Positions 1 through 5,346 of a stretch of 5,346 bases of DNA are shown in pieces. The position numbers were made by a program, and so were the translations under genes. The notes below the pieces were generated by a model. The model saw only the letters and a program-made list of their open reading frames with translations, was not told the DNA's origin and did not search any database. Within the stretch, counting starts at the first letter, position 1. Each line of letters starts with the position of its first letter. The stretch covers positions 1 to 5,346 of the forward strand of contig CAYLXL010000071.1 in NCBI GenBank assembly GCA_964387745.1. The letters are read 5' to 3'. This DNA comes from JAGOUU01 sp964387745 (GTDB lineage Bacteria > Pseudomonadota > Gammaproteobacteria > JAGOUU01).

Positions 1-159
1 GGGTGCGCGTATAATTATTTGTTTTTTATGATTATTTTGTGGGGATTGGCTAGGGTACTTCCCCTGGAGGGGAAGATCCTTCGCTCGCTATCTATATAGT
101 GAACACTTACCATAAAATAAGTTCTTAAATTGATGCAATGGAGCGTTCACCGGATAATG
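1..159. other. Non-coding tail downstream of the diguanylate cyclase gene
   Basis: No convincing coding sequence is seen on either strand. The stretch lies after the stop of the minus-strand cyclase gene. It contains a strong short hairpin at 58-75, and a weak AT-rich stem (ACTTA 105-109 with TAAGT 118-122). GTGAAC (99-104) and GTTCAC (145-150) form distant 6-bp arms. None of these is followed by a T-run in the direction of cyclase transcription, so I cannot name a clear intrinsic terminator. The first 57 bases are too short to assign to a neighbouring gene. Confidence 0.5.
58..75. repeat. Perfect 7-bp GC-rich hairpin with tetraloop, possibly part of a dispersed repeat
   Basis: CTTCCCC (58-64) pairs perfectly with GGGGAAG (69-75) around a TGGA loop. 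The stem can be extended imperfectly across a 2x2 internal loop (AGGG 52-55 with CCTT 78-81, including one G-T pair). On the minus strand the adjoining bases 70-89 read AGCGAGCGAAGGATCTTCCC. From memory this resembles a GAGCGAAGCGAAGGATCT-type repeat seen between genes in many bacteria. The hairpin lies downstream of the cyclase stop and could act in 3'-end processing, but it lacks the U-tract of a classical terminator. Confidence 0.55.
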
Positions 160-2637
160 TCAAACACGACTTTGGATTTTTCTTTTATTCTTATCTTGGT
201 ATAAAACTTTATCTGCTTCTTGCAAACTTTGCTGGAGTGTATCGTTGATCCCACAAACTTTATAACCTATGCTAACTTTAATGTTGATCGTCACATTATC
301 TATTTTAGCAGGTTGTTCAATAGCTTCTCTTATTTTACACACGATAGATTCGATTGATTCAGTAATATTGATATGAGAGAGCACGACAACAAATTCGTCA
401 CCACCAAATCGAGCCAGCAAATCTTCTTTTCTAATGGTGTCGTTTATTCTATTAGCGGTGATTTGCAATATTTTATCGCCAATTAAATGTCCATGCGTGT
501 CATTGAGATGTTTAAAATGATCTAAATCCAAATAAAGAATAGCGATCATGCTCTTATGTCTTTTTGCATAAGAAAATATTTTATTAGCTTGCTGCTCGAA
601 GGCTCTTCTGTTGTAAAAGCCAGTAAGTGGGTCAGTGTTGGATAATATTTCTAACTTTTGATTAAGCTCGGACAGCTCAGTAGACTTGTTTCTTATGATT
701 TGCTCAGCTTCTTTTTTTGAGTATTCAGCACTAATGTGTTGTGACAAAACTTCTAAGATATTTAAGAAATCTACGTCATTGGCAAGGGAATTAATTTTAT
801 AAAACTGTAACACGATGATAACAGTGTTATATTTCAGCACAGGTATAAAGATTGACGATGTTACAGGGTTAGAATTATTGAACCGTAATCTCAAGAAGGT
901 CGTCTTTTTGCATTTGAAATGCACTGGCTTTTTACTATTAATGCATTCTTGTAGCATGTCGGTGCTATGTGCTGTGTCAAATCTAGCGAGAGATTTTTTA
1001 AAAGAATTATTATAGCGATTATCTTTAAAGAAAACTTTATCTTGATTTATAGTTATATTATTCAAGTAATGTACTTTTCCTGCTTCCCAATTAATAATAC
1101 TGAGTATTCCCTTGATGCAGTTTTCGATCGCTTGTTCGAAGTTGTCGCTATTCGAAATAGACTTGGTAGATTCTAGCAACAAACTTAAAGTCTTCGTAGT
1201 TTTTGTATGTGCAACCAATAGGTTAACAAGCATGTATATTAACATGGTGAGAAATACTCCAAGGATTAGAACTGCCTCAGGTACGAAAGACATAAAGTTA
1301 TTGAACAATATTTGCTTTGGTTGCGTGGATATTACAAAAGGGATGTCATAAATATTGAACGCTACTGACCTTTGAAGATTGCTAAGATTAATAGTCCTCA
1401 CGCTGGAATTTGGTAGCGCTGGTTGTGCTTTATTAGAATAAACAATCATGCCATCGTGAAATATATTGATATCATAGTTTTTGTTGTTTTCTGTAGCAAT
1501 TGATAATGCTGCTGTTTGTTGCATAGAGATATAGCTGGCAAAGTAAAAACGTTTATTAAGGTTTGTATAGGGATACAATAACCAAAAACCAATTTCACCT
1601 TGAGTATTAATCGGTTTTGAAATAAGTGCGTTAGAGTTCTTAGACAGTAACTTGTAATCTGATAGCTCACCTATCAAAGGTATTTTAGGTAAGTCATTTT
1701 TTGATTTAGTAGAGGTCGCGCTCAAATCCGAATTAAGCAGTTGTATTACTTTTACTGATCGAAAATGTTTGATGTAGTTTTCAGCATCAATCTCCCAGCT
1801 GCTCATGTTAGTATAGCTGTGAGCTTTTAATCGATAGGCCATTCTAATTAAAGCTTCATTAGTGAGTCTAAATTTTTCTTTGACATTATGGGTGATATCT
1901 TGCGAAGCATTCAGCTGCGTAGATAATATGTATTCTTGCTCTTTTTTAATTAGTGCTTGCGATAAATATAAAAACACACACATCGAAGTTAAAAGTATGA
2001 TACTGCTTGTTGTTGTGCTTGCTGAGGAAATAAATTTTTTGGTCTTGAATTTAAAATAATACAGAAAACCTAAAAACCAAATGATAAATCCTAGAGAAGT
2101 ATGAACAGCCATTTGTGTATAAGCGCCCCATCCATAAGATGTTGGTACTTTAACTATGTAGCCAGCAAAAGAAATAAATGCAGCAGCTAATCCTAAAATT
2201 GAGATTAGGCGAGCATAAATAAGCTTGTTAGGGTTAAATTTTTGCAAAATATTAAAAATAATTAAAGTCAAGCTGGCAATAATAAAACATATGGATGAAT
2301 TAGGTCCCATTCTGCCTGGGTGAGATGTGTTAGTAGTGATGTAATGTTTAAAAAACAGCTCGTCTATTTTAAAATTATAATCAGATAAATATTGAATAAG
2401 TGTCAAGCTATTAAAAATTAATACAGCGATGCAAATAGGGATATAGAGATTTGTTTTTTCTTTAATACAAAGTATAAGACTTAAGCCTATCAATACAAAA
2501 CCTAAAGCAGTGTTAAACTGCATAGGTGCAAATGTCGGCAATATTTGAATTAATGTTGTGTTACCACTGAACCATCCTAAGATTACAGCTAATCCGCATA
2601 AAATGTTTATTAATGGCGCTATATATAGTAAATACAT
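160..2637 (-). CDS. Membrane-bound diguanylate cyclase with CHASE-like sensor, GAF-like domain and GGDEF output
   Basis: Makes the second messenger c-di-GMP from two GTP at the inner membrane, probably in response to an envelope signal. Residues 1-200 form a multi-pass membrane domain with a threefold motif (M39, M110, M176). A further TM lies near 211-230 and the extracytoplasmic region spans about 231-450. Its stretch around 261-305 (ALIRMAYRL, then W281 and a run of acidic residues) resembles CHASE-type sensors; this is tentative. A last TM (about 451-476) leads to a GAF-like domain (about 484-640), a helical linker (about 637-668) and GGDEF (about 668-825). The catalytic motif GGDEF is intact at 745-749. 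Metal/GTP residues D704, F708-K709 and N712-D713 are present. RxxD (736-739) sits five residues upstream, so product inhibition at the I-site is expected. No EAL domain is present. ATG at 2637 follows an in-frame TAA and is kept although no good Shine-Dalgarno is visible; it may depend on translation of the upstream gene 43 nt away. The cyclase activity call is firm; the signal is unknown. Confidence 0.93.
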   Translation of the reverse strand: MYLLYIAPLINILCGLAVILGWFSGNTTLIQILPTFAPMQFNTALGFVLIGLSLILCIKEKTNLYIPICIAVLIFNSLTLIQYLSDYNFKIDELFFKHYITTNTSHPGRMGPNSSICFIIASLTLIIFNILQKFNPNKLIYARLISILGLAAAFISFAGYIVKVPTSYGWGAYTQMAVHTSLGFIIWFLGFLYYFKFKTKKFISSASTTTSSIILLTSMCVFLYLSQALIKKEQEYILSTQLNASQDITHNVKEKFRLTNEALIRMAYRLKAHSYTNMSSWEIDAENYIKHFRSVKVIQLLNSDLSATSTKSKNDLPKIPLIGELSDYKLLSKNSNALISKPINTQGEIGFWLLYPYTNLNKRFYFASYISMQQTAALSIATENNKNYDINIFHDGMIVYSNKAQPALPNSSVRTINLSNLQRSVAFNIYDIPFVISTQPKQILFNNFMSFVPEAVLILGVFLTMLIYMLVNLLVAHTKTTKTLSLLLESTKSISNSDNFEQAIENCIKGILSIINWEAGKVHYLNNITINQDKVFFKDNRYNNSFKKSLARFDTAHSTDMLQECINSKKPVHFKCKKTTFLRLRFNNSNPVTSSIFIPVLKYNTVIIVLQFYKINSLANDVDFLNILEVLSQHISAEYSKKEAEQIIRNKSTELSELNQKLEILSNTDPLTGFYNRRAFEQQANKIFSYAKRHKSMIAILYLDLDHFKHLNDTHGHLIGDKILQITANRINDTIRKEDLLARFGGDEFVVVLSHINITESIESIVCKIREAIEQPAKIDNVTINIKVSIGYKVCGINDTLQQSLQEADKVLYQDKNKRKIQSRV

Positions 2638-2680
2638 ATTATTATTGTTATTACTCTGTTAGATTTATTCCTACAGTTTT

Positions 2681-3268
2681 TTAACCTGCAGGTACAGGTA
2701 CGGCAGGGTTGCTCGGATCATCAGTACCACAATTAACTTGGTAAGTCCCACTACCAGTACCAGGTTCAATTAAAGTAATCGGAACAGGTGTTGTATCACC
2801 GGCATACATACAACGCATCTTTGCGCTGGTATTAATTGGGTTATTGACATTTAATCTTTTAAATTCATATAAATCCTGACGATAACTTAAGCATGGTTCT
2901 GTCGTGCTGTTAGCTGTGCAATTTGTTGCCGTTATGGTGTTGTTTTTGTTTCTTTGTACGAGACTAATAAATAAATTTTTTAAGCTTCGGGTGTCTGTTT
3001 GGGCAAGACTAACCCAGGATGCCATAGTATTTGTACACGTCCATCCACCAAGCTTAGTTTTACAAGAGGTATCACAGCCAGACAGGCTAGCTGGGTCATT
3101 GTTATTAAATTGTCCAAGATCACATGCTTCTGTAGCTACGCCATTAGCATCAATATCAATCATACCATCACCGCAAACTGCCATTACCGATGGGGTAAAG
3201 GAGAGAATTGCAATAGATAGCATAGACAGGGGGAACGTCTTTAATGCAATAGAGAGAATTGTACGCAT
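2681..3268 (-). CDS. Exported small cysteine-rich protein with one Myxococcus-type disulfide repeat
   Basis: A 195-residue protein with a clear Sec signal peptide: R2, a hydrophobic core from about 4 to 24, and a likely type I cleavage after VMA (residue 30). C32 is near the mature N-terminus, but the preceding residues do not form a lipobox, so a lipoprotein is unlikely. Residues 32-78 (CGDG, then C49-D50, G64-C65, C69, GGWTC ending at C78) match the plan of the Myxococcus cysteine-rich repeat (TIGR02232/DUF4215-like), in a single divergent copy. The rest (79-195) is Asn/Thr-rich, has C117, C126, C153 and C180, and ends in a Pro/Gly-rich tail; I recognise no family there. The mature protein has nine cysteines, so periplasmic or extracellular disulfides are likely and one may stay free. 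It is the first gene of a probable operon with the cyclase gene. Function is unknown; a structural, adhesive or ligand-binding envelope role is possible. Confidence 0.82.
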   Translation of the reverse strand: MRTILSIALKTFPLSMLSIAILSFTPSVMAVCGDGMIDIDANGVATEACDLGQFNNNDPASLSGCDTSCKTKLGGWTCTNTMASWVSLAQTDTRSLKNLFISLVQRNKNNTITATNCTANSTTEPCLSYRQDLYEFKRLNVNNPINTSAKMRCMYAGDTTPVPITLIEPGTGSGTYQVNCGTDDPSNPAVPVPAG

Positions 3269-3274
3269 AACCAG

Positions 3275-3279
3275 CCTTA
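3275..3279 (-). promoter_or_regulatory. Ribosome binding site of the cysteine-rich protein gene
   Basis: TAAGG on the minus strand ends 6 nt before the ATG at 3268. It supports that start, which also places an ideal signal peptide at the N-terminus. Confidence 0.6.
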
Positions 3280-3299
3280 TTTAATAAAATGATAAACAT

Positions 3300-3313
3300 C
3301 TATAATATTATAG
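3300..3313. repeat. Perfect 14-bp AT palindrome containing back-to-back TATAAT hexamers
   Basis: CTATAATATTATAG equals its own reverse complement. It presents TATAAT on the plus strand at 3301-3306 and on the minus strand at 3307-3312, in the intergenic region between divergent operons. It may be a two-way -10 region or a small operator, but AT-rich sequence produces such palindromes by chance fairly easily. Confidence 0.5.
3307..3312 (-). promoter_or_regulatory. Candidate -10 element for the cysteine-rich protein/cyclase operon
   Basis: A perfect TATAAT on the minus strand lies about 40 nt upstream of the ATG at 3268, giving a predicted leader of roughly 30 nt. No good -35 hexamer is found at 16-18 nt spacing. 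Nine A residues on the minus strand (3338-3346) lie where an UP-element-like tract could help. The -10 is half of the perfect palindrome at 3300-3313. An activator or an alternative sigma factor could compensate for the missing -35. Confidence 0.45.
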
Positions 3314-3371
3314 TAGAACAGTTAACTTAATAATCCATTTTTTTTTCTAACTCTTTGATTTTCTGTGAGGG

Positions 3372-3396
3372 CTATATGGATATAGGTCAACCCTAT
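3372..3396. promoter_or_regulatory. Two overlapping dyads, candidate operator between the divergent operons
   Basis: CTATAT (3372-3377) and ATATAG (3380-3385) form a perfect inverted repeat with a 2-nt spacer. ATAGG (3382-3386) and CCTAT (3392-3396) form a second one with a 5-nt spacer that shares bases with the first. They sit about 20-45 bp upstream of the -35 of the MFS promoter, a usual place for an activator or repressor site. No regulator is encoded in the window and I recognise no named box. Confidence 0.3.
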
Positions 3397-3416
3397 GCCC
3401 ATAACGGCCTCTATCC

Positions 3417-3444
3417 TTGACATTATTCGTAGTTACAATAAAAT
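3417..3444 (+). promoter_or_regulatory. Sigma-70-type promoter of the MFS/PCu(A)C operon
   Basis: A perfect -35 TTGACA (3417-3422) is followed after 16 nt by TAAAAT (3439-3444), one mismatch from the -10 consensus. Transcription would begin near 3451 and give about 50 nt of leader before the ATG at 3501. The promoter overlaps the most 5' possible start codon (TTG at 3417) of the MFS reading frame, which argues against that start. Confidence 0.6.
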
Positions 3445-3488
3445 TGATAGCTTGGAAAGATCCTGGCTATATTCTCAGCCGCAATTAC

Positions 3489-3492
3489 GAGG
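3489..3492 (+). promoter_or_regulatory. Ribosome binding site deciding the MFS start
   Basis: GAGG lies 8 nt before the ATG at 3501 and supports that start. A second site, AAAGG (3531-3535), lies 7 nt before the in-frame ATG at 3543, so initiation 14 codons later cannot be excluded. Confidence 0.55.
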
Positions 3493-3500
3493 CAGTAACA

Positions 3501-4838
3501 ATGTTTGAAAGTATAAAATCTTTGAATTCTAAAGGTTCTAAAATGATTCTCCCGTGGATTATTTGCAGTTTAGGAATAATTTTTTATTGTTATGAGTTTT
3601 TCCTGCGAGTTGCGCCTAGTGTGATGACTGCAGACATTATGCGTTTTTACAAAATTGGGGCAGGTGAGTTTGCTATACTGAACGCGTTTTATTCTTATGC
3701 GTATGTGCCTATGCAAATCTTCGTGGGTCTATTAATGGATCATTATGGCCCAAGAAGATTACTTTGCATGTCTATTTTATCATGTGTAGTTGGTTGTTTT
3801 ATCTTAGCTTCTTTTGGAATTTTATCAGTAGGTAAATTAGGTTTTTTTGTTATTGGTTTTGGTTCATCTTTTGCTTTTGTAGGGGTGTTGAAATTAGCTG
3901 TTAATTGGTTACCGCCAAATAAATTAAGTTTTGTTGCAGGTATTACCACAGCTATCGGTCTATTGGGCGCAGTGTTAGCACAAGAATCTTTACCGGCAAT
4001 GCTAGAGGTCATGGATTGGCGCGAAACGTGGCTCTATTCAGGATTGGTTGGTATTCTAGTTTTTATTGTAACTTTTTTCTTGATGCGTGATCATCCAAAA
4101 GAACATCTACCAGATGTAGCAGATGTGCCAGAAGCCAGCTGGAAAGCACTCATGTATGATTTAAAAGGAATGGTAAAAAATTATAAATTTATTATTAATG
4201 GGCTTATTGGCTGTGTATTATATTTACCGATTGCTATCTTCGGTGGTGTTTGGGCAGTGCCATTTTTTGAACAAGCATCAGGGTTAAGCCACATTCAAGC
4301 CGCTGAGCTAGTACCGGCTATATTTATTGGTATGGCGATTGGCGGACCATTGGCAAGTATTATGTCAGAAAATTTTGGACGTAGAAAAATATTTTACCAA
4401 GTATCATTATTCTTATCGTTGATCATATTTTTATTAGTATTGTATGTCCCAACAATGCCCTATTATATGTTAGGGGTATTATTATTTAGTTTAGGCTTGA
4501 TTTCAGGGGCACAAATACTGGTGTTTGTAGTTGGAGTGGAATTAACGCTTAAAGAAGCTGCTGGTACTGCAACAGCAGCAACTAACTTTTTGGTGATGAT
4601 AAGTTTAATGATTTTATCGCCAATGATTGGTAATTTATTAGAACAAAGTTGGACTGGTACATTGGTCAACGGTATACCTGTTTATAGTACTGCTAGTTAT
4701 CAATTAGCTTTATCGTCTTTACCTATCTGCTATTTTATTGCTTTTATTTTATCTTTTTTATTGCATGATACACATCCAAAAGCAGCTGCTCGCAAATTAG
4801 CTAGTGATCAAGAATTAATAATGTTAGGAAATCCATAA
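3501..4838 (+). CDS. Major facilitator superfamily transporter, 12 TM, substrate unknown
   Basis: An inner-membrane secondary transporter of 445 residues, normal for a 12-TM MFS protein. Hydrophobic segments fall at about 16-36, 54-78, 85-105, 112-133, 143-163, 175-195, then a hydrophilic central loop (196-228), then 231-253, 266-286, 298-315, 320-345, 355-380 and 401-421. The signature motif A between TM2 and TM3 is intact (G76, D80, G83, R85-R86), with a weaker copy in the C-terminal half (G282 to R294-R295). The loop after TM1 (LRVAPSVM) resembles MFS proteins I recall from Legionella and Coxiella. Whether it belongs with the Pht amino-acid transporters is unverified. The frame stays open back to TTG at 3417, but that codon is part of the promoter -35, so ATG 3501 with its GAGG site is chosen. 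The stop overlaps the next gene's ATG by one base. Substrate cannot be read from sequence; the partner gene makes a metal or metal-complex substrate conceivable. Confidence 0.88.
   Translation: MFESIKSLNSKGSKMILPWIICSLGIIFYCYEFFLRVAPSVMTADIMRFYKIGAGEFAILNAFYSYAYVPMQIFVGLLMDHYGPRRLLCMSILSCVVGCFILASFGILSVGKLGFFVIGFGSSFAFVGVLKLAVNWLPPNKLSFVAGITTAIGLLGAVLAQESLPAMLEVMDWRETWLYSGLVGILVFIVTFFLMRDHPKEHLPDVADVPEASWKALMYDLKGMVKNYKFIINGLIGCVLYLPIAIFGGVWAVPFFEQASGLSHIQAAELVPAIFIGMAIGGPLASIMSENFGRRKIFYQVSLFLSLIIFLLVLYVPTMPYYMLGVLLFSLGLISGAQILVFVVGVELTLKEAAGTATAATNFLVMISLMILSPMIGNLLEQSWTGTLVNGIPVYSTASYQLALSSLPICYFIAFILSFLLHDTHPKAAARKLASDQELIMLGNP
4826..4829 (+). promoter_or_regulatory. Ribosome binding site of the PCu(A)C gene inside the MFS gene
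   Basis: AGGA lies within the last codons of the MFS gene, 8 nt before the ATG at 4838. With the TAATG stop/start overlap it indicates translational coupling. Confidence 0.6.
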
Positions 4839-5281
4839 TGAAAAAAATATTAAGTTTAGCTTTAGTTTGTTTGTCTTTGAATGTTTTTGCTAAGCCGGTT
4901 GAAGTAAGCAAGGTTATTGCTCGTGAAACTATAGCTGGTAGTAAAGTCACTGCTGTTTATATGGATATACAAAATGATTCTGATGAAAGCTTAAAGTTAA
5001 CAGCAGTTAATACAAAAGTTTCAAAAAAAGCTGAAATTCATCAAAGTAGCCAGGTTAAGTGTCATGAGGGTAATGATAGCCATGCTATGTATAAAATGCG
5101 TCAATTAGACAGCGTAGAGATCCCAGCTCATGAGACTTTGAGTCTTGCACCAGGTGGTTATCATATTATGTTAATCGACCTCTTACAGCCGCTTAAACAG
5201 GGTGATAAAGTGGCTTTGACGTTAGTTTTCTCTGATAAGACTCAAAAAGAAGTTACAGCACTTGTTACAAGTAATTTATAA
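4838..5281 (+). CDS. Periplasmic PCu(A)C-family copper chaperone (DUF461)
   Basis: A 147-residue exported protein: K2-K3, hydrophobic core, and likely signal cleavage after VFA (residue 18). The mature part follows the PCu(A)C cupredoxin-like beta fold (ARETIAGSKVTAVYMDIQN, then EIH, KMR, LAPGGYHIMLIDL). The family binds Cu(I) through an H(M)x10Mx21HxM motif and delivers copper to cytochrome c oxidase. Here H68, M87, H109 and M111 are visible. M87 to H109 keeps the exact 21-residue spacing, but 18 residues separate H68 from M87 and no Met directly follows H68. The extra segment contains C75, H76, H82 and M84, possible further metal ligands. Start ATG 4838 has AGGA 8 nt upstream and overlaps the MFS stop. 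Family membership is confident; copper delivery to an oxidase is inferred from the family, and no oxidase or Sco gene lies in the window. Confidence 0.88.
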   Translation: MKKILSLALVCLSLNVFAKPVEVSKVIARETIAGSKVTAVYMDIQNDSDESLKLTAVNTKVSKKAEIHQSSQVKCHEGNDSHAMYKMRQLDSVEIPAHETLSLAPGGYHIMLIDLLQPLKQGDKVALTLVFSDKTQKEVTALVTSNL

Positions 5282-5346
5282 TTCGTTTAGAAGGTGACGG
5301 AGCCTAATGGTATGGACCCCCTAATTTAAATATCACAACCATGTGA
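5282..5346. other. Non-coding tail after the PCu(A)C gene, with terminal dyad
   Basis: No ORF and no intrinsic terminator with a T-run is seen. TCACA (5333-5337) and TGTGA (5342-5346) form a 5-bp dyad with a 4-nt spacer, cut by the window edge. The stretch TATGGACCCCCTAATTTAAA (5311-5330) loosely resembles the C-rich terminal inverted repeats of some IS3-family elements, but no transposase is present here. Confidence 0.3.

Noticed and set aside
99..150. GTGAAC/GTTCAC and ACTTA/TAAGT as a terminator of the cyclase operon
   Set aside because: The arms are short, AT-rich or far apart, and no T-run follows in the direction of transcription.
815..1351. Plus-strand ORFs of 66-79 codons opposite the cyclase gene
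   Set aside because: They run antisense to the well-supported cyclase reading frame, overlap one another, have no recognisable domains, and show no ribosome sites worth noting.
3175..3181. Lipobox at residues 29-32 of the cysteine-rich protein
   Set aside because: MAVC lacks the Leu and small residues expected before a lipidated Cys. VMA before V31 fits signal peptidase I better.
2904..3284. 126-codon plus-strand ORF opposite the cysteine-rich gene
   Set aside because: The minus-strand frame has a signal peptide, a good ribosome site and a recognisable cysteine repeat. The plus-strand product has no coherent features.
3743..4012. Minus-strand ORF of 89 codons inside the MFS gene
   Set aside because: It is antisense to a clear MFS protein containing motif A and has a low-complexity Lys/Pro/Thr composition typical of a shadow frame.
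3999..4013. MxxxM at MFS residues 167-171 as a CcoA-type copper import motif
   Set aside because: In CcoA the Met and His motifs lie in TM7 and TM8. Here MLEVM falls in the loop between TM5 and TM6, and TM7 has no methionine, so the motif gives no support for copper import.
5333..5346. TCACA-ACCA-TGTGA as a CRP site
   Set aside because: CRP half-sites are TGTGA-N6-TCACA. Here the order is reversed and the spacer is 4 nt.

Overview
The window looks like chromosomal DNA of an AT-rich gammaproteobacterium. The protein style (MFS permease with an FYCYEFFLRVAPSVM-type first loop, PCu(A)C-like periplasmic protein, GGDEF sensor) reminds me of Legionellales (Legionella, Coxiella, Aquicella and relatives). 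That placement is an inference from recalled sequence flavour, not a search. No tRNA, rRNA, CRISPR array or complete mobile element is visible.

Layout: positions 1-159 are non-coding and hold a strong 7-bp hairpin (58-75) beside a motif resembling a widespread dispersed repeat. Two minus-strand genes follow in transcription order 3268->2681 and 2637->160. The first encodes a small exported cysteine-rich protein with one Myxococcus-type disulfide repeat. The second encodes an 825-residue membrane diguanylate cyclase with a multi-pass N-terminal membrane domain, a CHASE-like extracytoplasmic region, a GAF-like domain and an intact GGDEF domain with an I-site. The 43-nt gap between them has no terminator, so they probably form one transcript.

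A divergent intergenic region (3269-3500) carries a minus-strand -10 inside a perfect 14-bp palindrome, two overlapping dyads, and a good plus-strand promoter (TTGACA, 16 nt, TAAAAT). The plus-strand operon encodes a 12-TM MFS transporter (best start 3501). It is followed, with a 1-nt stop/start overlap, by a periplasmic PCu(A)C-family copper-binding protein (4838-5281). The last 65 nt are non-coding, with a short dyad at the very end.

Working model (inference): the exported cysteine-rich protein may act in the envelope with the extracytoplasmic sensor of the cyclase to set c-di-GMP levels. The divergent MFS/PCu(A)C pair is probably a transport and periplasmic metal-handling unit. The most unusual items are the threefold intramembrane motif of the cyclase, the stand-alone cysteine-rich partner gene, and a Cys/His-containing insertion in the copper site of the PCu(A)C protein.
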